Below, piece by piece: positions 25,915 through 36,769 of a DNA stretch of 64,000 nucleotides. This DNA is from Oscillospiraceae bacterium. Its GTDB lineage: Bacteria > Bacillota > Clostridia > Oscillospirales > Ruminococcaceae. The notes beneath the pieces are model-generated. The model made no database searches. It was not told the DNA's origin and saw only the letters and a list, made by a program, of their open reading frames with translations. The translations under genes and the position numbers were made by a program. Location of the stretch: positions 62,001 to 126,000 of the forward strand of contig JAETSI010000006.1 in NCBI GenBank assembly GCA_021769725.1, given 5' to 3'. Position 1 is the first letter of the stretch. Every line of letters starts with the position of its first letter.

Positions 25915-26714
25915 AAATTAAAAGATATTTAGCCCTTACCCGTGCCGGAATACTGGAATCATTTCAGTATCGTCTGGCAATGCTTGTTATGATTGCAGGA
26001 AATCTGCTTTATCTAATTGTTGTATATTTTTTCTGGAAAGCTGTATATGCGTCGTCCGGCAGTGATGTTGTAAACGGAATGACGTTTTCAGATACACTGA
26101 TATACCTTGTTCTTGCGACCGCTCTGTTCAACTTTATGGAAATGTATACGGTCTGGGAGATCGGCAGAAATATTCAGTCCGGAAAGATTGTACTCGATCT
26201 TCTGAAGCCGATGCGATACCGCAGTTATCTATTCTGGTCATATTCCGGAACACTGGCAACTCAATTCGTCTTTACGTTTCTTCCGACCTTTGTTATTGTG
26301 TGCATTGCCACGAACGGAGCTGTACCTCTGGGAGTAAATCTGCTGTATTTTGCAGTTTCTGTTGTTATGGCGGTTATTATAAACTATGCCGTTGACTTTA
26401 TGACCGGTACGGTCTGTCTGTACACGGAGTCTATCTGGGGTATCAATATCATGAAGCAGGTCATAGTGCTGCTTCTTTCCGGAGCTACGATACCTGTCGC
26501 ATTTTTTCCGGAAGGAATGAAAAGGGCAGTCGGCTATATGCCGTTTCAGTCAATATACAATACGCCGCTTACCATTCTTCTTAATGGAAAGCCTGATTTT
26601 ACAGAAGTCCTTGAAGCTCTCGGAACTCAGGCGTTCTGGTGCATAGTTCTGCTTATACTCAGCAGCTTGTTCTGGAAAGTATCTCTGCGTAAGATCACAG
26701 TGAATGGAGGCTGA
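25911..26714 (+). CDS. ABC-2 exporter permease (COG4587 type)
   Basis: 267 residues with six predicted membrane helices. The conserved cytoplasmic stretch RNIQSGKIVLDLLKPMRY is typical of this permease group. The start overlaps the ATPase gene by ATGA. It probably pairs with the next product in a heterodimeric channel. Confidence 0.9.
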   Translation: MKIKRYLALTRAGILESFQYRLAMLVMIAGNLLYLIVVYFFWKAVYASSGSDVVNGMTFSDTLIYLVLATALFNFMEMYTVWEIGRNIQSGKIVLDLLKPMRYRSYLFWSYSGTLATQFVFTFLPTFVIVCIATNGAVPLGVNLLYFAVSVVMAVIINYAVDFMTGTVCLYTESIWGINIMKQVIVLLLSGATIPVAFFPEGMKRAVGYMPFQSIYNTPLTILLNGKPDFTEVLEALGTQAFWCIVLLILSSLFWKVSLRKITVNGG

Positions 26715-26717
26715 AAC

Positions 26718-27521
26718 ATGAAAAGAAAAGGTTTACGATTTTATTTCAGAATATACAGGAAGATTCTGGCACAGGATCTGAAAAGCAAAATGAGTTATCG
26801 TGCAGATTTCATAATATCCACTATCGGCATGATTTTTACGAATATTGCAGGCTTTGTAAGCTTCTGGATACTTTTCCGGAGTTTCCCGGAGGTAAACGGC
26901 TGGGGCTATCATGAGATATTATTTTTGTACGGATTTTCGCTTATTTCCCTGACACCTGTGCAGTGCTTTTTCGACAACAACTGGAGTCTCAGAATGTATG
27001 TCTATTCCGGCGATTTTATCAAATACTGCTTCCGTCCGATAAATCTGTTTTTCTATTATCAGTCAGAGGTATTCGATGTAAAGGGATTAGGACAGCTTGC
27101 TTTTGGTCTTGGAACGCTTATTTATTCATGGAATCGAATAGGACTTCCGTTTACGCCTGTTATGATATTGAAAACGGTGGTTTTTCTGATAACGGCATCA
27201 CTCATAATGATCGCTGTAATGAATGCGGCGGCAGCTACCTGTTTCTGGATAACAAATTCATTTTATGTAATGGATCTTGCTCTTAAATTCAAGGATTACG
27301 CAAGATATCCGATCACAATTTTCAGTCCGTTTTTCAGATTTATCTTCACATTCCTTATGCCTATTGCATTTATCGCATACTATCCAAGTCTGGTGATACT
27401 ACGGCCTGACGAAGTACCGTTGCTGTCGTGGCTGTCTCCGTTGTTTGGCTGTGTATTTTTCTGGCTCAGCTATAAGTTCTGGATGTATGGTGCTATGAAA
27501 TACAGCGGTACCGGGTCATAA
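26718..27521 (+). CDS. ABC-2 exporter permease (COG3694 type)
   Basis: 267 residues with six predicted membrane helices. The loop WSLRMYVYSGDFIKYCFRP is the counterpart of the GKI..LLKP loop in its partner. The gene follows 3 bp after the first permease. It closes the exporter operon, and no Rho-independent terminator is obvious before the long-hairpin repeat at 27526. Confidence 0.9.
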   Translation: MKRKGLRFYFRIYRKILAQDLKSKMSYRADFIISTIGMIFTNIAGFVSFWILFRSFPEVNGWGYHEILFLYGFSLISLTPVQCFFDNNWSLRMYVYSGDFIKYCFRPINLFFYYQSEVFDVKGLGQLAFGLGTLIYSWNRIGLPFTPVMILKTVVFLITASLIMIAVMNAAAATCFWITNSFYVMDLALKFKDYARYPITIFSPFFRFIFTFLMPIAFIAYYPSLVILRPDEVPLLSWLSPLFGCVFFWLSYKFWMYGAMKYSGTGS

Positions 27522-27525
27522 TAAT

Positions 27526-27676
27526 AATCCCCGACCGACCTGTTGAAAATCCTTGACGGCTATCATCTTGTCACTCTGCGTCAATCAACCTTGCCATACG
27601 AAAGTATGCCTGCGGCTGATTTCCTTGATTGTCAAAATGCTATCTGCCAATCTTTTCATCAGTTCGGTCGGGGATT
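27526..27676. repeat. Long-hairpin intergenic repeat, copy 2
   Basis: A 151-bp imperfect hairpin. The outer arms (27526-27542 with 27660-27676) pair almost perfectly, and inner segments (about 27551-27590 with 27610-27655) pair with bulges. The core CCATACGAAAGTATGC is at 27594-27609. The core and following TGCGGCTGATTTCCTTG match the elements at 10825 and 42236, while the arms are different. It lies between converging genes. Confidence 0.72.
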
Positions 27677-27680
27677 AGTA

Positions 27681-27719
27681 TAAAAATAAATGCGGGACTT
27701 ATACAGTTCCGCATTTATT
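27681..27719 (-). terminator. Terminator downstream of hpf
   Basis: A 14-bp stem (27685-27698 with 27706-27719, one mismatch) is followed on the minus strand by a T tract. It lies 7 bp past the hpf stop. Confidence 0.82.
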
Positions 27720-27725
27720 ATCATA

Positions 27726-28253
27726 TTAGTCATTATCAGGTTCAAGAACAGCGTAATTATCGTCGTCACGGCGATATACTACATTTGTTTCGCCTGTTTC
27801 AGCATTAATAAACATAAAGAATTTATGACCGAGCATATTCATCTGAAGAATAGCCTCATTGATATCCATTGGCTTCATCTTGAATTTTTTATGTCTAATT
27901 ACTTCATAGTCAGAAACTTCCGGAACGGGGTCAGCGAATACATCTTTGAAAGCAGTATCTTTAAGTTTTTTCTCTATCTTTGTTTTGTTCTTGCGTATCT
28001 GTCTTATGATCTTATCTATTGCATCATCAAGAGCGACCATTTTATCTTCTGCCTTACACTCGGCACGGAAGATGATGCTGTTATATTTTACTGTGAGTTC
28101 AAGCTGAATAGAATTCTTATGTTCTGTTATGACAATTCTTGCATCAGCCTCATCGCCAAAAAACTTGCTGAGTCTTGAATCAATTCTCAAGGGTGCTTGT
28201 TCAGAAAAATTCTGTGGGATCTGCATTTTTTTTGCTGTGATAATTGTTTTCAT
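27726..28253 (-). CDS. hpf: Ribosome hibernation promoting factor, long form
   Basis: 175 residues. The N-terminal YfiA/RaiA domain (about 1-100) includes AECKAEDKMVALDDAIDKI, and the C-terminal dimerisation domain (about 120-175, EVIRHKKFKMKPMDINEA, then LGHKFFMFINAETG) is present. Long HPF joins two 70S particles into inactive 100S dimers in slow growth. AAGGAGGACGATTT precedes ATG 28253. A promoter lies at 28329-28357, with a leader of about 70 nt. Confidence 0.95.
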   Translation of the reverse strand: MKTIITAKKMQIPQNFSEQAPLRIDSRLSKFFGDEADARIVITEHKNSIQLELTVKYNSIIFRAECKAEDKMVALDDAIDKIIRQIRKNKTKIEKKLKDTAFKDVFADPVPEVSDYEVIRHKKFKMKPMDINEAILQMNMLGHKFFMFINAETGETNVVYRRDDDNYAVLEPDND

Positions 28254-28328
28254 AAATCGTCCTCCTTGTTAAGGGTAAAACCCACGATGACCGTCTGATA
28301 TTTTGTCCGGTCTTACCTTTATGTATAC

Positions 28329-28357
28329 ATTATACCATATGGCAAGCTGTTTTACAA
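28329..28357 (-). promoter_or_regulatory. hpf promoter
   Basis: Minus strand TTGTAA (28352-28357), 17-bp spacer, TATAAT (28329-28334). The leader can fold through GGTAAGACCG and complementary sequence ending in GGGTTTTACCC. Confidence 0.7.
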
Positions 28358-28422
28358 GTATTTTTGTGAAATTTGTTTAAAATGTACAATTTTAACAGCC
28401 TTTTTAGTACGTTTTAACAAAT

Positions 28423-29793
28423 TTAGCTTTTGGCATAACTTTCGCTGATAGAATCAAGGATCACCTGTGCTATATTTTCTGTTTTTACGTAAGTATTATT
28501 CTTGTCCTCAATGAGAATGCAGAAAGCTATAGGCAAATTTTCATCATCAACAAAACCAACGAGAAGTGAATTTTCAGTATTTCCTTCGTTAACCTGAGCC
28601 GTACCGCTTTTTACTCCGACTTTATAGCCGCTTATCAAAGCTGAATAATGATTTTCTCCGTTTGTAAGAAGTATCTGCTTTGTCGTTTCAGCAGTACCAG
28701 AAGAAAAAATGTTGTCGCTAAACTTTGTCTTGCAGGTATAATTTTCTTTGCCATAGACATCAGTGGTGTAGCTGATAAGGTATGGCATGGTCATTTTTCC
28801 AGATTCATTGGCAATAGCGCTCTGCCACATCATAAGTTGTACCGGACTGATAAGGGTATCGCCTTGACCGATACATCCCCACTGGGTTTTGAATTCATAG
28901 GGATCATTGAGGGTAGTCGAAGCTTTTTCGCATTTTATTCCATCGATATTAATATAGTCGCATCCGTTGTCGTTGACGGTATAACCCATTTCTTTGAATA
29001 CGTTTTTAATTTTTTTCAGCGGAAAATCGCTGTCTTCTATCAACTGAGCAAAAAAAGGATTACAGCTGTTTTCTACTGCCTGCTGGATATTCTGCGTTCC
29101 GTGTCCGTAAGCATTGTGACAGTCAATGTTGTTTCCGCCGAGATTCTTATAGCTGCCGGAACACGAAAAGGTTTTTGAAAACAGTTTATCCGCCCCCATG
29201 ATTTCCAGCGCTGCAATAACGGTTGATACCTTTTGTGTAGAACCTGGAACAGTCCTGTACATTGCCTTAGACATAAGAGTTCCGGAGCGGAATTCCAGGA
29301 TGTTGTCATAGCCTTTGGTAACGTCGAAAGAGGGGAGACTGGTACATATAAGTATTTCTCCTGTTTTATAGTTGTACGCAACTGCACAGCCGTCCTGTCC
29401 GCCGAACGAATCATATACCTTGCGGTTGGCTTCATGGTCGATTGTAGTATGAACAGAGGCATTTCCGCCGTTTTCAACGAGTCCTGCCGTAAAACTGTAA
29501 TTGTTGAGTCTTTCAATATTTCTTGCAACAAGGGTATTTGTCATCTGTCCTTTGTCATCGCCGATGAGATTTCCGACGTCAATGAGATAGTTGTCCTCAA
29601 ATTCCGTTTCTCCCGATCCGTCAAAAAGAATGTCTCCGTTTCTGTCATATACTTTTCCAAGCTGATGTTCGCTGGAATTCATCATATAAAATGACGCTTC
29701 CCGCTGAATTTTCACAACAAGTGCAGCCATTCCAAGAATGAAAAGTATCAGAACAAGACTCATTATTCCCTGACATCTTTTAATGCTTTTCAA
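28423..29793 (-). CDS. Penicillin-binding protein (monofunctional transpeptidase)
   Basis: 456 residues. One N-terminal membrane anchor (about 10-28) precedes a short non-catalytic domain and the transpeptidase domain. The active-site motifs are S185-T-Q-K188, S243-C-N245 and K395-S-G-T398. It cross-links peptidoglycan outside the membrane. It is shorter than divisome PBP2x/FtsI and matches the PbpA-like enzymes that pair with RodA in FHA-containing clusters. It overlaps the RodA/FtsW gene by ATGA, which supports a dedicated polymerase-transpeptidase pair. Confidence 0.92.
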   Translation of the reverse strand: MKSIKRCQGIMSLVLILFILGMAALVVKIQREASFYMMNSSEHQLGKVYDRNGDILFDGSGETEFEDNYLIDVGNLIGDDKGQMTNTLVARNIERLNNYSFTAGLVENGGNASVHTTIDHEANRKVYDSFGGQDGCAVAYNYKTGEILICTSLPSFDVTKGYDNILEFRSGTLMSKAMYRTVPGSTQKVSTVIAALEIMGADKLFSKTFSCSGSYKNLGGNNIDCHNAYGHGTQNIQQAVENSCNPFFAQLIEDSDFPLKKIKNVFKEMGYTVNDNGCDYINIDGIKCEKASTTLNDPYEFKTQWGCIGQGDTLISPVQLMMWQSAIANESGKMTMPYLISYTTDVYGKENYTCKTKFSDNIFSSGTAETTKQILLTNGENHYSALISGYKVGVKSGTAQVNEGNTENSLLVGFVDDENLPIAFCILIEDKNNTYVKTENIAQVILDSISESYAKS

Positions 29794-31103
29794 TAAGATC
29801 CCCTCCCGTATTGCGGTGGATAATTAACCTGGGTCGAAGTTTTTATGATCTTTTTAGACGGCTTTGGCTGTTTGAATACAGGGGACTGACAGGCGATAAG
29901 CATTCCCGTCATGAAACCGCTGACCATAAGCGAGCTTCCGCCCGATGAAATAAAAGGTATAGTTACTCCTGTGAACGGTATCATGTTGCACGAACCGAAA
30001 ATATTAAGTCCCATTTGTACTGTGAATGCGGCGCAGATGCCGGTGGCAACCGTACCATGGAAATACGAGCGAGGCGGATTAATCAGCGGTATCATAATGA
30101 TAATAAGAATCACGAAAACCATCATTAGTGAGTATAGAAGACCCCACTCCTCTGAAATTGTAGCGAAAACAATGTCATTTTCGTGAGCAAAGACATTATG
30201 AAGCTCACCATAACCCGGTCCTTTTCCGAACCAGCCGCCGTTAGCTATTCCAATGAGAGCACGTGACTGTTGATAGCCGTCGCCGGAGGGATCGCTCCAT
30301 ATATCGACATGAAGTCTGTCCTGGACATATCCCGGGGCAAATTTTATACCAATAATTGCGACTATCAGAAGTATCACTCCTGCGCCGATAAGTTTTTTCT
30401 TTGAAAATTTAGCTTTGGGGTAGCATATCCTAAGAAGGAAGCCGCAGGCGTAGATTGCAACGAACGTAGGAAGACTTCCGAGGTCACGACACCACCACTG
30501 GAGCAGGAATATCATAGTCATAAGACCAAAGAGAGCAAAATTTTCATATACTACGTGGAAAAACAGGATTTTATGTTTTTTCTGCTGTTCCGCAATGGAT
30601 GTTGCACAGGCAAGGATAAACAGCGGCTTTATGAATTCTGAAGGCTGTATGGTTATCGGACCGAGAGAAATCCACATTTTTCTGGTTCCGGTGAGGGTAA
30701 CTATTACCACCATAAGTATGCCTATTCCGATGTAGAAATATTTTTTCTGCTGCTGGAGCCATTTGTGATTACGGCAGAGTATATATCCGAGACGGCAGGC
30801 AGCCAGAGCAACAATACACGTAATATAGTGCTTGACGGACAGACGTACTCCTCCGAAGCATGACTGGAATATGATACTCATATTAAGGAGCAGTATCATC
30901 AGAAAGTCGATAGCATATGTAGTCTGTTTGAAAAAGAGCATAGCCGTAAAATAGGCTGCGTCAAGAAAAAGGACAGCTGCCGAAAGTATTATAACGCTGC
31001 TTGCGTTTGAATAATTGCCGTTAAAGAAAACATTAAGCAACATTCCGGCGTGTGCTAAGATAACGAAAAGGCACGAAAACACATATGTGACCTTGCTGTT
31101 CAT
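29790..31103 (-). CDS. SEDS-family peptidoglycan glycosyltransferase (RodA/FtsW-like)
   Basis: 437 residues with about ten membrane helices. SEDS signatures include GPITIQPSEFIKP and, near the C-terminus, PFTGVTIPFISSGGSSLM. It polymerises lipid II together with the adjacent PBP. The start is ATG 31103, with GGAAAGGAG upstream, one base after the FHA gene stop. A longer frame from 31148 lacks a ribosome binding site. Confidence 0.93.
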   Translation of the reverse strand: MNSKVTYVFSCLFVILAHAGMLLNVFFNGNYSNASSVIILSAAVLFLDAAYFTAMLFFKQTTYAIDFLMILLLNMSIIFQSCFGGVRLSVKHYITCIVALAACRLGYILCRNHKWLQQQKKYFYIGIGILMVVIVTLTGTRKMWISLGPITIQPSEFIKPLFILACATSIAEQQKKHKILFFHVVYENFALFGLMTMIFLLQWWCRDLGSLPTFVAIYACGFLLRICYPKAKFSKKKLIGAGVILLIVAIIGIKFAPGYVQDRLHVDIWSDPSGDGYQQSRALIGIANGGWFGKGPGYGELHNVFAHENDIVFATISEEWGLLYSLMMVFVILIIIMIPLINPPRSYFHGTVATGICAAFTVQMGLNIFGSCNMIPFTGVTIPFISSGGSSLMVSGFMTGMLIACQSPVFKQPKPSKKIIKTSTQVNYPPQYGRGSY

Positions 31104-31104
31104 A

Positions 31105-31515
31105 TCAGCATACTCCTTTCCGTCTGAAAATAAGGCGTCTGTTACCAAGTTTTATGACATCATTTTCCTGAAGCCGGGTTGATGCGACAAGATTTCCGTT
31201 AACAAATACTCCTGATTTTGAACCTATATCAGTTATTGTCCAGATTCCGTTTGATACGGTCAGCAAAGCGTGATAACGTGATACGGAAAGATCGGGAAGT
31301 CTTATATCTGCCGAAGCATGGCGTCCAATAAGTATTTCGTCACATCCGAGTGGATAGCTGGTGCTGTAGTCGGCGAGTTCCATAAAGCTGGTCATTCTGT
31401 CCCAGCGTTTTTTTCCGTCAGAGCGTTCGTGATAGGCAGTGAGTATAAGAACGAGAGCACATATATCAAGGGATGCAGCCGCAACCGCACATAAGGTCAG
31501 ATTCAATGCATTCAA
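31105..31515 (-). CDS. Membrane-anchored FHA domain protein, TTG start
   Basis: 136 residues from TTG 31515. One membrane helix (about 5-27) and a linker precede the FHA domain: ILIGRHASADIRL, then LSVSRYHALL, and SKSGVFVNG. These are the phosphothreonine-binding loops. TTG is favoured because GGAGG stands 7 bases before it; ATG 31536 has no ribosome binding site. FHA proteins read Ser/Thr kinase signals. Its place before RodA and PBP genes resembles the actinobacterial fha-rodA-pbpA order and suggests phospho-dependent control of wall synthesis. No kinase gene is in the window. Confidence 0.88.
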   Translation of the reverse strand: MNALNLTLCAVAAASLDICALVLILTAYHERSDGKKRWDRMTSFMELADYSTSYPLGCDEILIGRHASADIRLPDLSVSRYHALLTVSNGIWTITDIGSKSGVFVNGNLVASTRLQENDVIKLGNRRLIFRRKGVC

Positions 31516-31627
31516 TTGAAAACCTCCATAGATCAAATTTTAGGATAATCTAATTATATCATAATATAGGATATAATGCAACCTTTCAGATGTAAATTTA
31601 ACCAATTGTTACATATAAGTAATAAAA

Positions 31628-31651
31628 TACCGGAGATGTTACTCTCCGGTA
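31628..31651. terminator. Terminator downstream of ftsH
   Basis: A perfect 9-bp stem (31628-31636 with 31643-31651) with T-rich flanks on both strands, 17 bp past the ftsH stop. Confidence 0.85.
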
Positions 31652-31667
31652 AATTTTTCAGAACAAT

Positions 31668-33566
<1,899 letters not shown>

Positions 33567-33597
33567 TTCATCCACTCCATTCTGCATCAGCGGTTGA

Positions 33598-34941
33598 TCA
33601 GATCCGCTTTATGTTGATTTCCAGAAAATGCACCGTATTTTCATCCGGCTTTACCCTATCGGCGATCCCTATCGCCTCGGCAAAGATCGTCCCCATTTCA
33701 TCCTCTATAAAATAGAGATTGCTGCGAAGATTTTCAGGTACTTTTTCGTTGATCAGTTTTTTTACCGATGAGGTAAAATTTCTTCCGCAGAGCTGTATTT
33801 TGTCTCCGAACTTTCTGTTTCTGACAACAGCTCTACCTGTTATTTTATCATAATCAAGCATATAAAATGTTAAGTTTTTATGAACATTTTCAATTTTCCT
33901 CAAATTATCACAATTGACAATGCGGCAGGTCATGATTTTGTCAGGAAATATCATATTTTCGCCAATGATAAGTTCAGACGAGATTTCGGTATGTGGCGGC
34001 TTATTATCAATTCTTGTAATTTCAGCCGTTTTTCCGTTAGAAATAAAGTAAAAATTACGACAAAGATTAAGCTTTCCGCCGCCGCAGAGAATTCTGTCGC
34101 ATTCTGTCAGCCTTTCATTGGAATAGGGGAGACCGTTTTCACTTAGAAGCTCTGCAATGCACCGTCGTCTTATTACCTTATGAAAATTTTCCAGACTTGT
34201 AAAGGAATTTCCGTTGCGGCACTTTTTGCGGGCGTCTCTGACGGCGTCCTCAATAAATTGATTTTCGTCTCTGAGCGTGCCGGAAGTTTTCACTGCTGTT
34301 GCAATTGCCGAACTGTTAATTTCCTCAATAACGGGTATAATTTTATGTCGGATTTTATTCCTTGTGTAGTCCTCAGTCAGATTTGTGCTGTCCGTGACAA
34401 ATTCTTGTCTGCGTGATTTCAGGAATTCTTCAATTTCACTGCGGCTAATTTCAAGCAGAGGTCTTATTATATTCCCACGGACAGGAGGGATTCCCGTCAT
34501 CCCTTTCAGACCCGTACCTCTTGCCATATTGAGTATCATGGTTTCCAGATTATCATTGGCATTATGGGCTGTTGCGATCTTTTTATCACGGGAGTGAGCT
34601 GCAAATATATCATATCTCATACGTCGTGCAGCTTCTTCACATGAAAATGAAAATTCATGTGCAAATGATCTTACATCGCATCGTTCTGCCGAAAATGGAA
34701 TATCGAGTTTTTGGCATAGACGGCGGCAAAATTCTTCATCGCTGTCGCTTTCAGTTCCTCTGAGGGAATGATTGACGTGGAGAGCTTCCAAGCTGATTCC
34801 CAACTGCTCTTTAAGTTCGCTGAGAACAAGGAGAAGACATACGCTGTCTGCACCGCCGGAAAGACCGCATATGACAGTGTCTCCGCTGTGAAGCATATTA
34901 TTTTCTTCAATAAATCTGCATATTCTGTTCAGCATAATCAT
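33598..34941 (-). CDS. tilS: tRNA(Ile)-lysidine synthase
   Basis: 447 residues. The PP-loop SGGADS is at 28-33, with [23 protein letters not shown] (shown in part) further on, and C-terminal TilS substrate-binding domains. It turns C34 of the CAU-anticodon tRNA-Ile into lysidine so that it decodes AUA. The gene overlaps dnaB by ATGA and precedes ftsH by 31 bp (from the TTG). This tilS-ftsH order is common in Firmicutes; here hprT is not between them. Confidence 0.95.
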   Translation of the reverse strand: MIMLNRICRFIEENNMLHSGDTVICGLSGGADSVCLLLVLSELKEQLGISLEALHVNHSLRGTESDSDEEFCRRLCQKLDIPFSAERCDVRSFAHEFSFSCEEAARRMRYDIFAAHSRDKKIATAHNANDNLETMILNMARGTGLKGMTGIPPVRGNIIRPLLEISRSEIEEFLKSRRQEFVTDSTNLTEDYTRNKIRHKIIPVIEEINSSAIATAVKTSGTLRDENQFIEDAVRDARKKCRNGNSFTSLENFHKVIRRRCIAELLSENGLPYSNERLTECDRILCGGGKLNLCRNFYFISNGKTAEITRIDNKPPHTEISSELIIGENMIFPDKIMTCRIVNCDNLRKIENVHKNLTFYMLDYDKITGRAVVRNRKFGDKIQLCGRNFTSSVKKLINEKVPENLRSNLYFIEDEMGTIFAEAIGIADRVKPDENTVHFLEINIKRI

Positions 34942-36290
34942 GTACCCGGCGGAGTATTATACTCCGGATTGGAGAATCGTGTATACTGACCGTCCCATAT
35001 CAGATTTACAGAGCCTGTTTCACCGTGACGGTTTTTGGCGATAATGCACTCCGAAATATTCTGATTTGGACTTTCCTTATTATAATAGGCGTCACGGTAG
35101 AGAAAGAGAACGATATCTGCGTCCTGCTCAATAGATCCCGATTCACGGAGATCAGACAACATAGGTCTTTTATCGGTTCTTCCCTCAACTGCACGGGAGA
35201 GCTGTGAAAGAAGTATTACAGGAACATTAAGTTCCTTTGCCATAACTTTAAGCTCTCTTGTAATTTCAGAAATAACAAGAACTCTGTTGTCAGAACGTGA
35301 TGTTGTTCCCATAAGCTGGAGGTAGTCGATAATGACAAGCCCCAGATTTTTAACACGGCGCAGCTTGGCTTTCATCTGCTGAACGGTCATACTGGCGGTA
35401 TCGTCGATATACAACGGCAGAGTACTGAGATATCCGGCGCTTGTGGCAAGTTTTACCCAGTCGTCTCCGGAAATACGTCCGTTGCGCAGCGAGTTGGAAT
35501 CGACAAGTGCTTCGGTTGAGAGAATACGTGTGGCAAGCTGCTCCTTGGACATTTCGAGATTGAACGTAACAACTTCTTTGTCTGAATGTCTTGCAACATT
35601 TGTGGCAATGTTCATGGCAAATGATGTTTTACCCATACCCGGACGTGCCGCAATGATTATAAGGTCGGATTTGTTAAGACCGGATGTAATGCTGTCGAGC
35701 AGAGTAAATCCTGTACGTGCGCCGACATACTTATCCTTGTCCGGTCCGGAAATTTTTCCCAATCTGTCATAGGCTTCTGCGATCGCTTCAGAGATTGGCA
35801 CAAGTCCCCGGACATCACGTCCCTGGCGGATATCGTAGATCTTCTGCTCGGCTGCGTCCAGAAGAAGCTGTGCATCGTGCTCGCCCGATTGTATATCTTC
35901 CAGAATTGTCCTTGCCGCATATCCGAGACTGCGTATGAAATATTTATCTGCAACGATCTTGCAATAGCTTTCGATATTTGATGTAGATGGCAGTGTTTCG
36001 CCGATCTCGGAAAGATAGCGCCTGCCTTCGGCAGAGGTTTCAAATATGTGCAGCTTTTCGGCTTCGTTGAGAACGGTGATGATGTCAACCGGCGAACCGG
36101 TGGAAAACATCCTCACAATGATCGAGAAGATCGCCTTGTGCTGTTCGCTGTAAAAATATTCTGCTTTGACTTGTTCAATGACTGTGGGCAGAATAGACGG
36201 ATCTGAGATAACAGCTCCTATAACAGACTGCTCCGCCTCGATGCTGTGGGGCAGCTCACGGGCGGAGATGATAAAATTATTGTCATCCAT
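34938..36290 (-). CDS. Replicative DNA helicase (DnaB family)
   Basis: 450 residues. The N-terminal collar domain (PHSIEAEQSVIGAVI) and RecA-like motor are complete. Walker A ARPGMGKTSFAMN, Walker B LVIIDYLQLM and LRESGSIEQDAD are visible. It is a hexameric helicase at the fork. No intein is present. It lies 6 bp after rplI, as in many Firmicutes. Confidence 0.96.
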   Translation of the reverse strand: MDDNNFIISARELPHSIEAEQSVIGAVISDPSILPTVIEQVKAEYFYSEQHKAIFSIIVRMFSTGSPVDIITVLNEAEKLHIFETSAEGRRYLSEIGETLPSTSNIESYCKIVADKYFIRSLGYAARTILEDIQSGEHDAQLLLDAAEQKIYDIRQGRDVRGLVPISEAIAEAYDRLGKISGPDKDKYVGARTGFTLLDSITSGLNKSDLIIIAARPGMGKTSFAMNIATNVARHSDKEVVTFNLEMSKEQLATRILSTEALVDSNSLRNGRISGDDWVKLATSAGYLSTLPLYIDDTASMTVQQMKAKLRRVKNLGLVIIDYLQLMGTTSRSDNRVLVISEITRELKVMAKELNVPVILLSQLSRAVEGRTDKRPMLSDLRESGSIEQDADIVLFLYRDAYYNKESPNQNISECIIAKNRHGETGSVNLIWDGQYTRFSNPEYNTPPGT

Positions 36291-36296
36291 CAGTTA

Positions 36297-36743
36297 TCAG
36301 CCTTCGTTGACGTCAATGTCGATCTTTTCTGAAATACCGTTATAAAGCTTGACAACGGCGTTGTATGAGCCAAAGTTCTTTATGTCAGCAGAAAGAACTA
36401 CTTTTTTCTTATCAATCTTTACACCGATTTGTTCAGCGATAGCATCAGCAACATTTCCGGCGGTAACAGAACCGAAAAGTCTGCCGTTAGAACCTGCCTT
36501 GGCAGTAATACTGATTCGCTTCCCTTTAAGCTTTGCGGCAGATTCTTTAGCAGCCTGGATCTCAAGATCAATTTTGTGCTGAGCGGAGGACTGCTGTCCC
36601 TGAAGCTTGCTCATATTTGCTGAATTTGCTTCAACGGCATATCCTTTGGGAATAAGCATATTGCGTGCGTATCCGTCGGCAACGTTCTTTACCTCGCCTT
36701 TTTTTCCTGACCCCTTGACATCTTGTATAAAAATTACTTTCAT
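36297..36743 (-). CDS. rplI: 50S ribosomal protein L9
   Basis: 148 residues. The N-terminal rRNA-binding domain has [16 protein letters not shown] and [13 protein letters not shown], then a long connecting helix (about 40-75) and a C-terminal domain beginning near [10 protein letters not shown]. Full length for the family. It sits between gdpP and dnaB. Confidence 0.97.
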   Translation of the reverse strand: MKVIFIQDVKGSGKKGEVKNVADGYARNMLIPKGYAVEANSANMSKLQGQQSSAQHKIDLEIQAAKESAAKLKGKRISITAKAGSNGRLFGSVTAGNVADAIAEQIGVKIDKKKVVLSADIKNFGSYNAVVKLYNGISEKIDIDVNEG

Positions 36744-36769
36744 TAATTATCAACCTTTCTGTTTATGTA

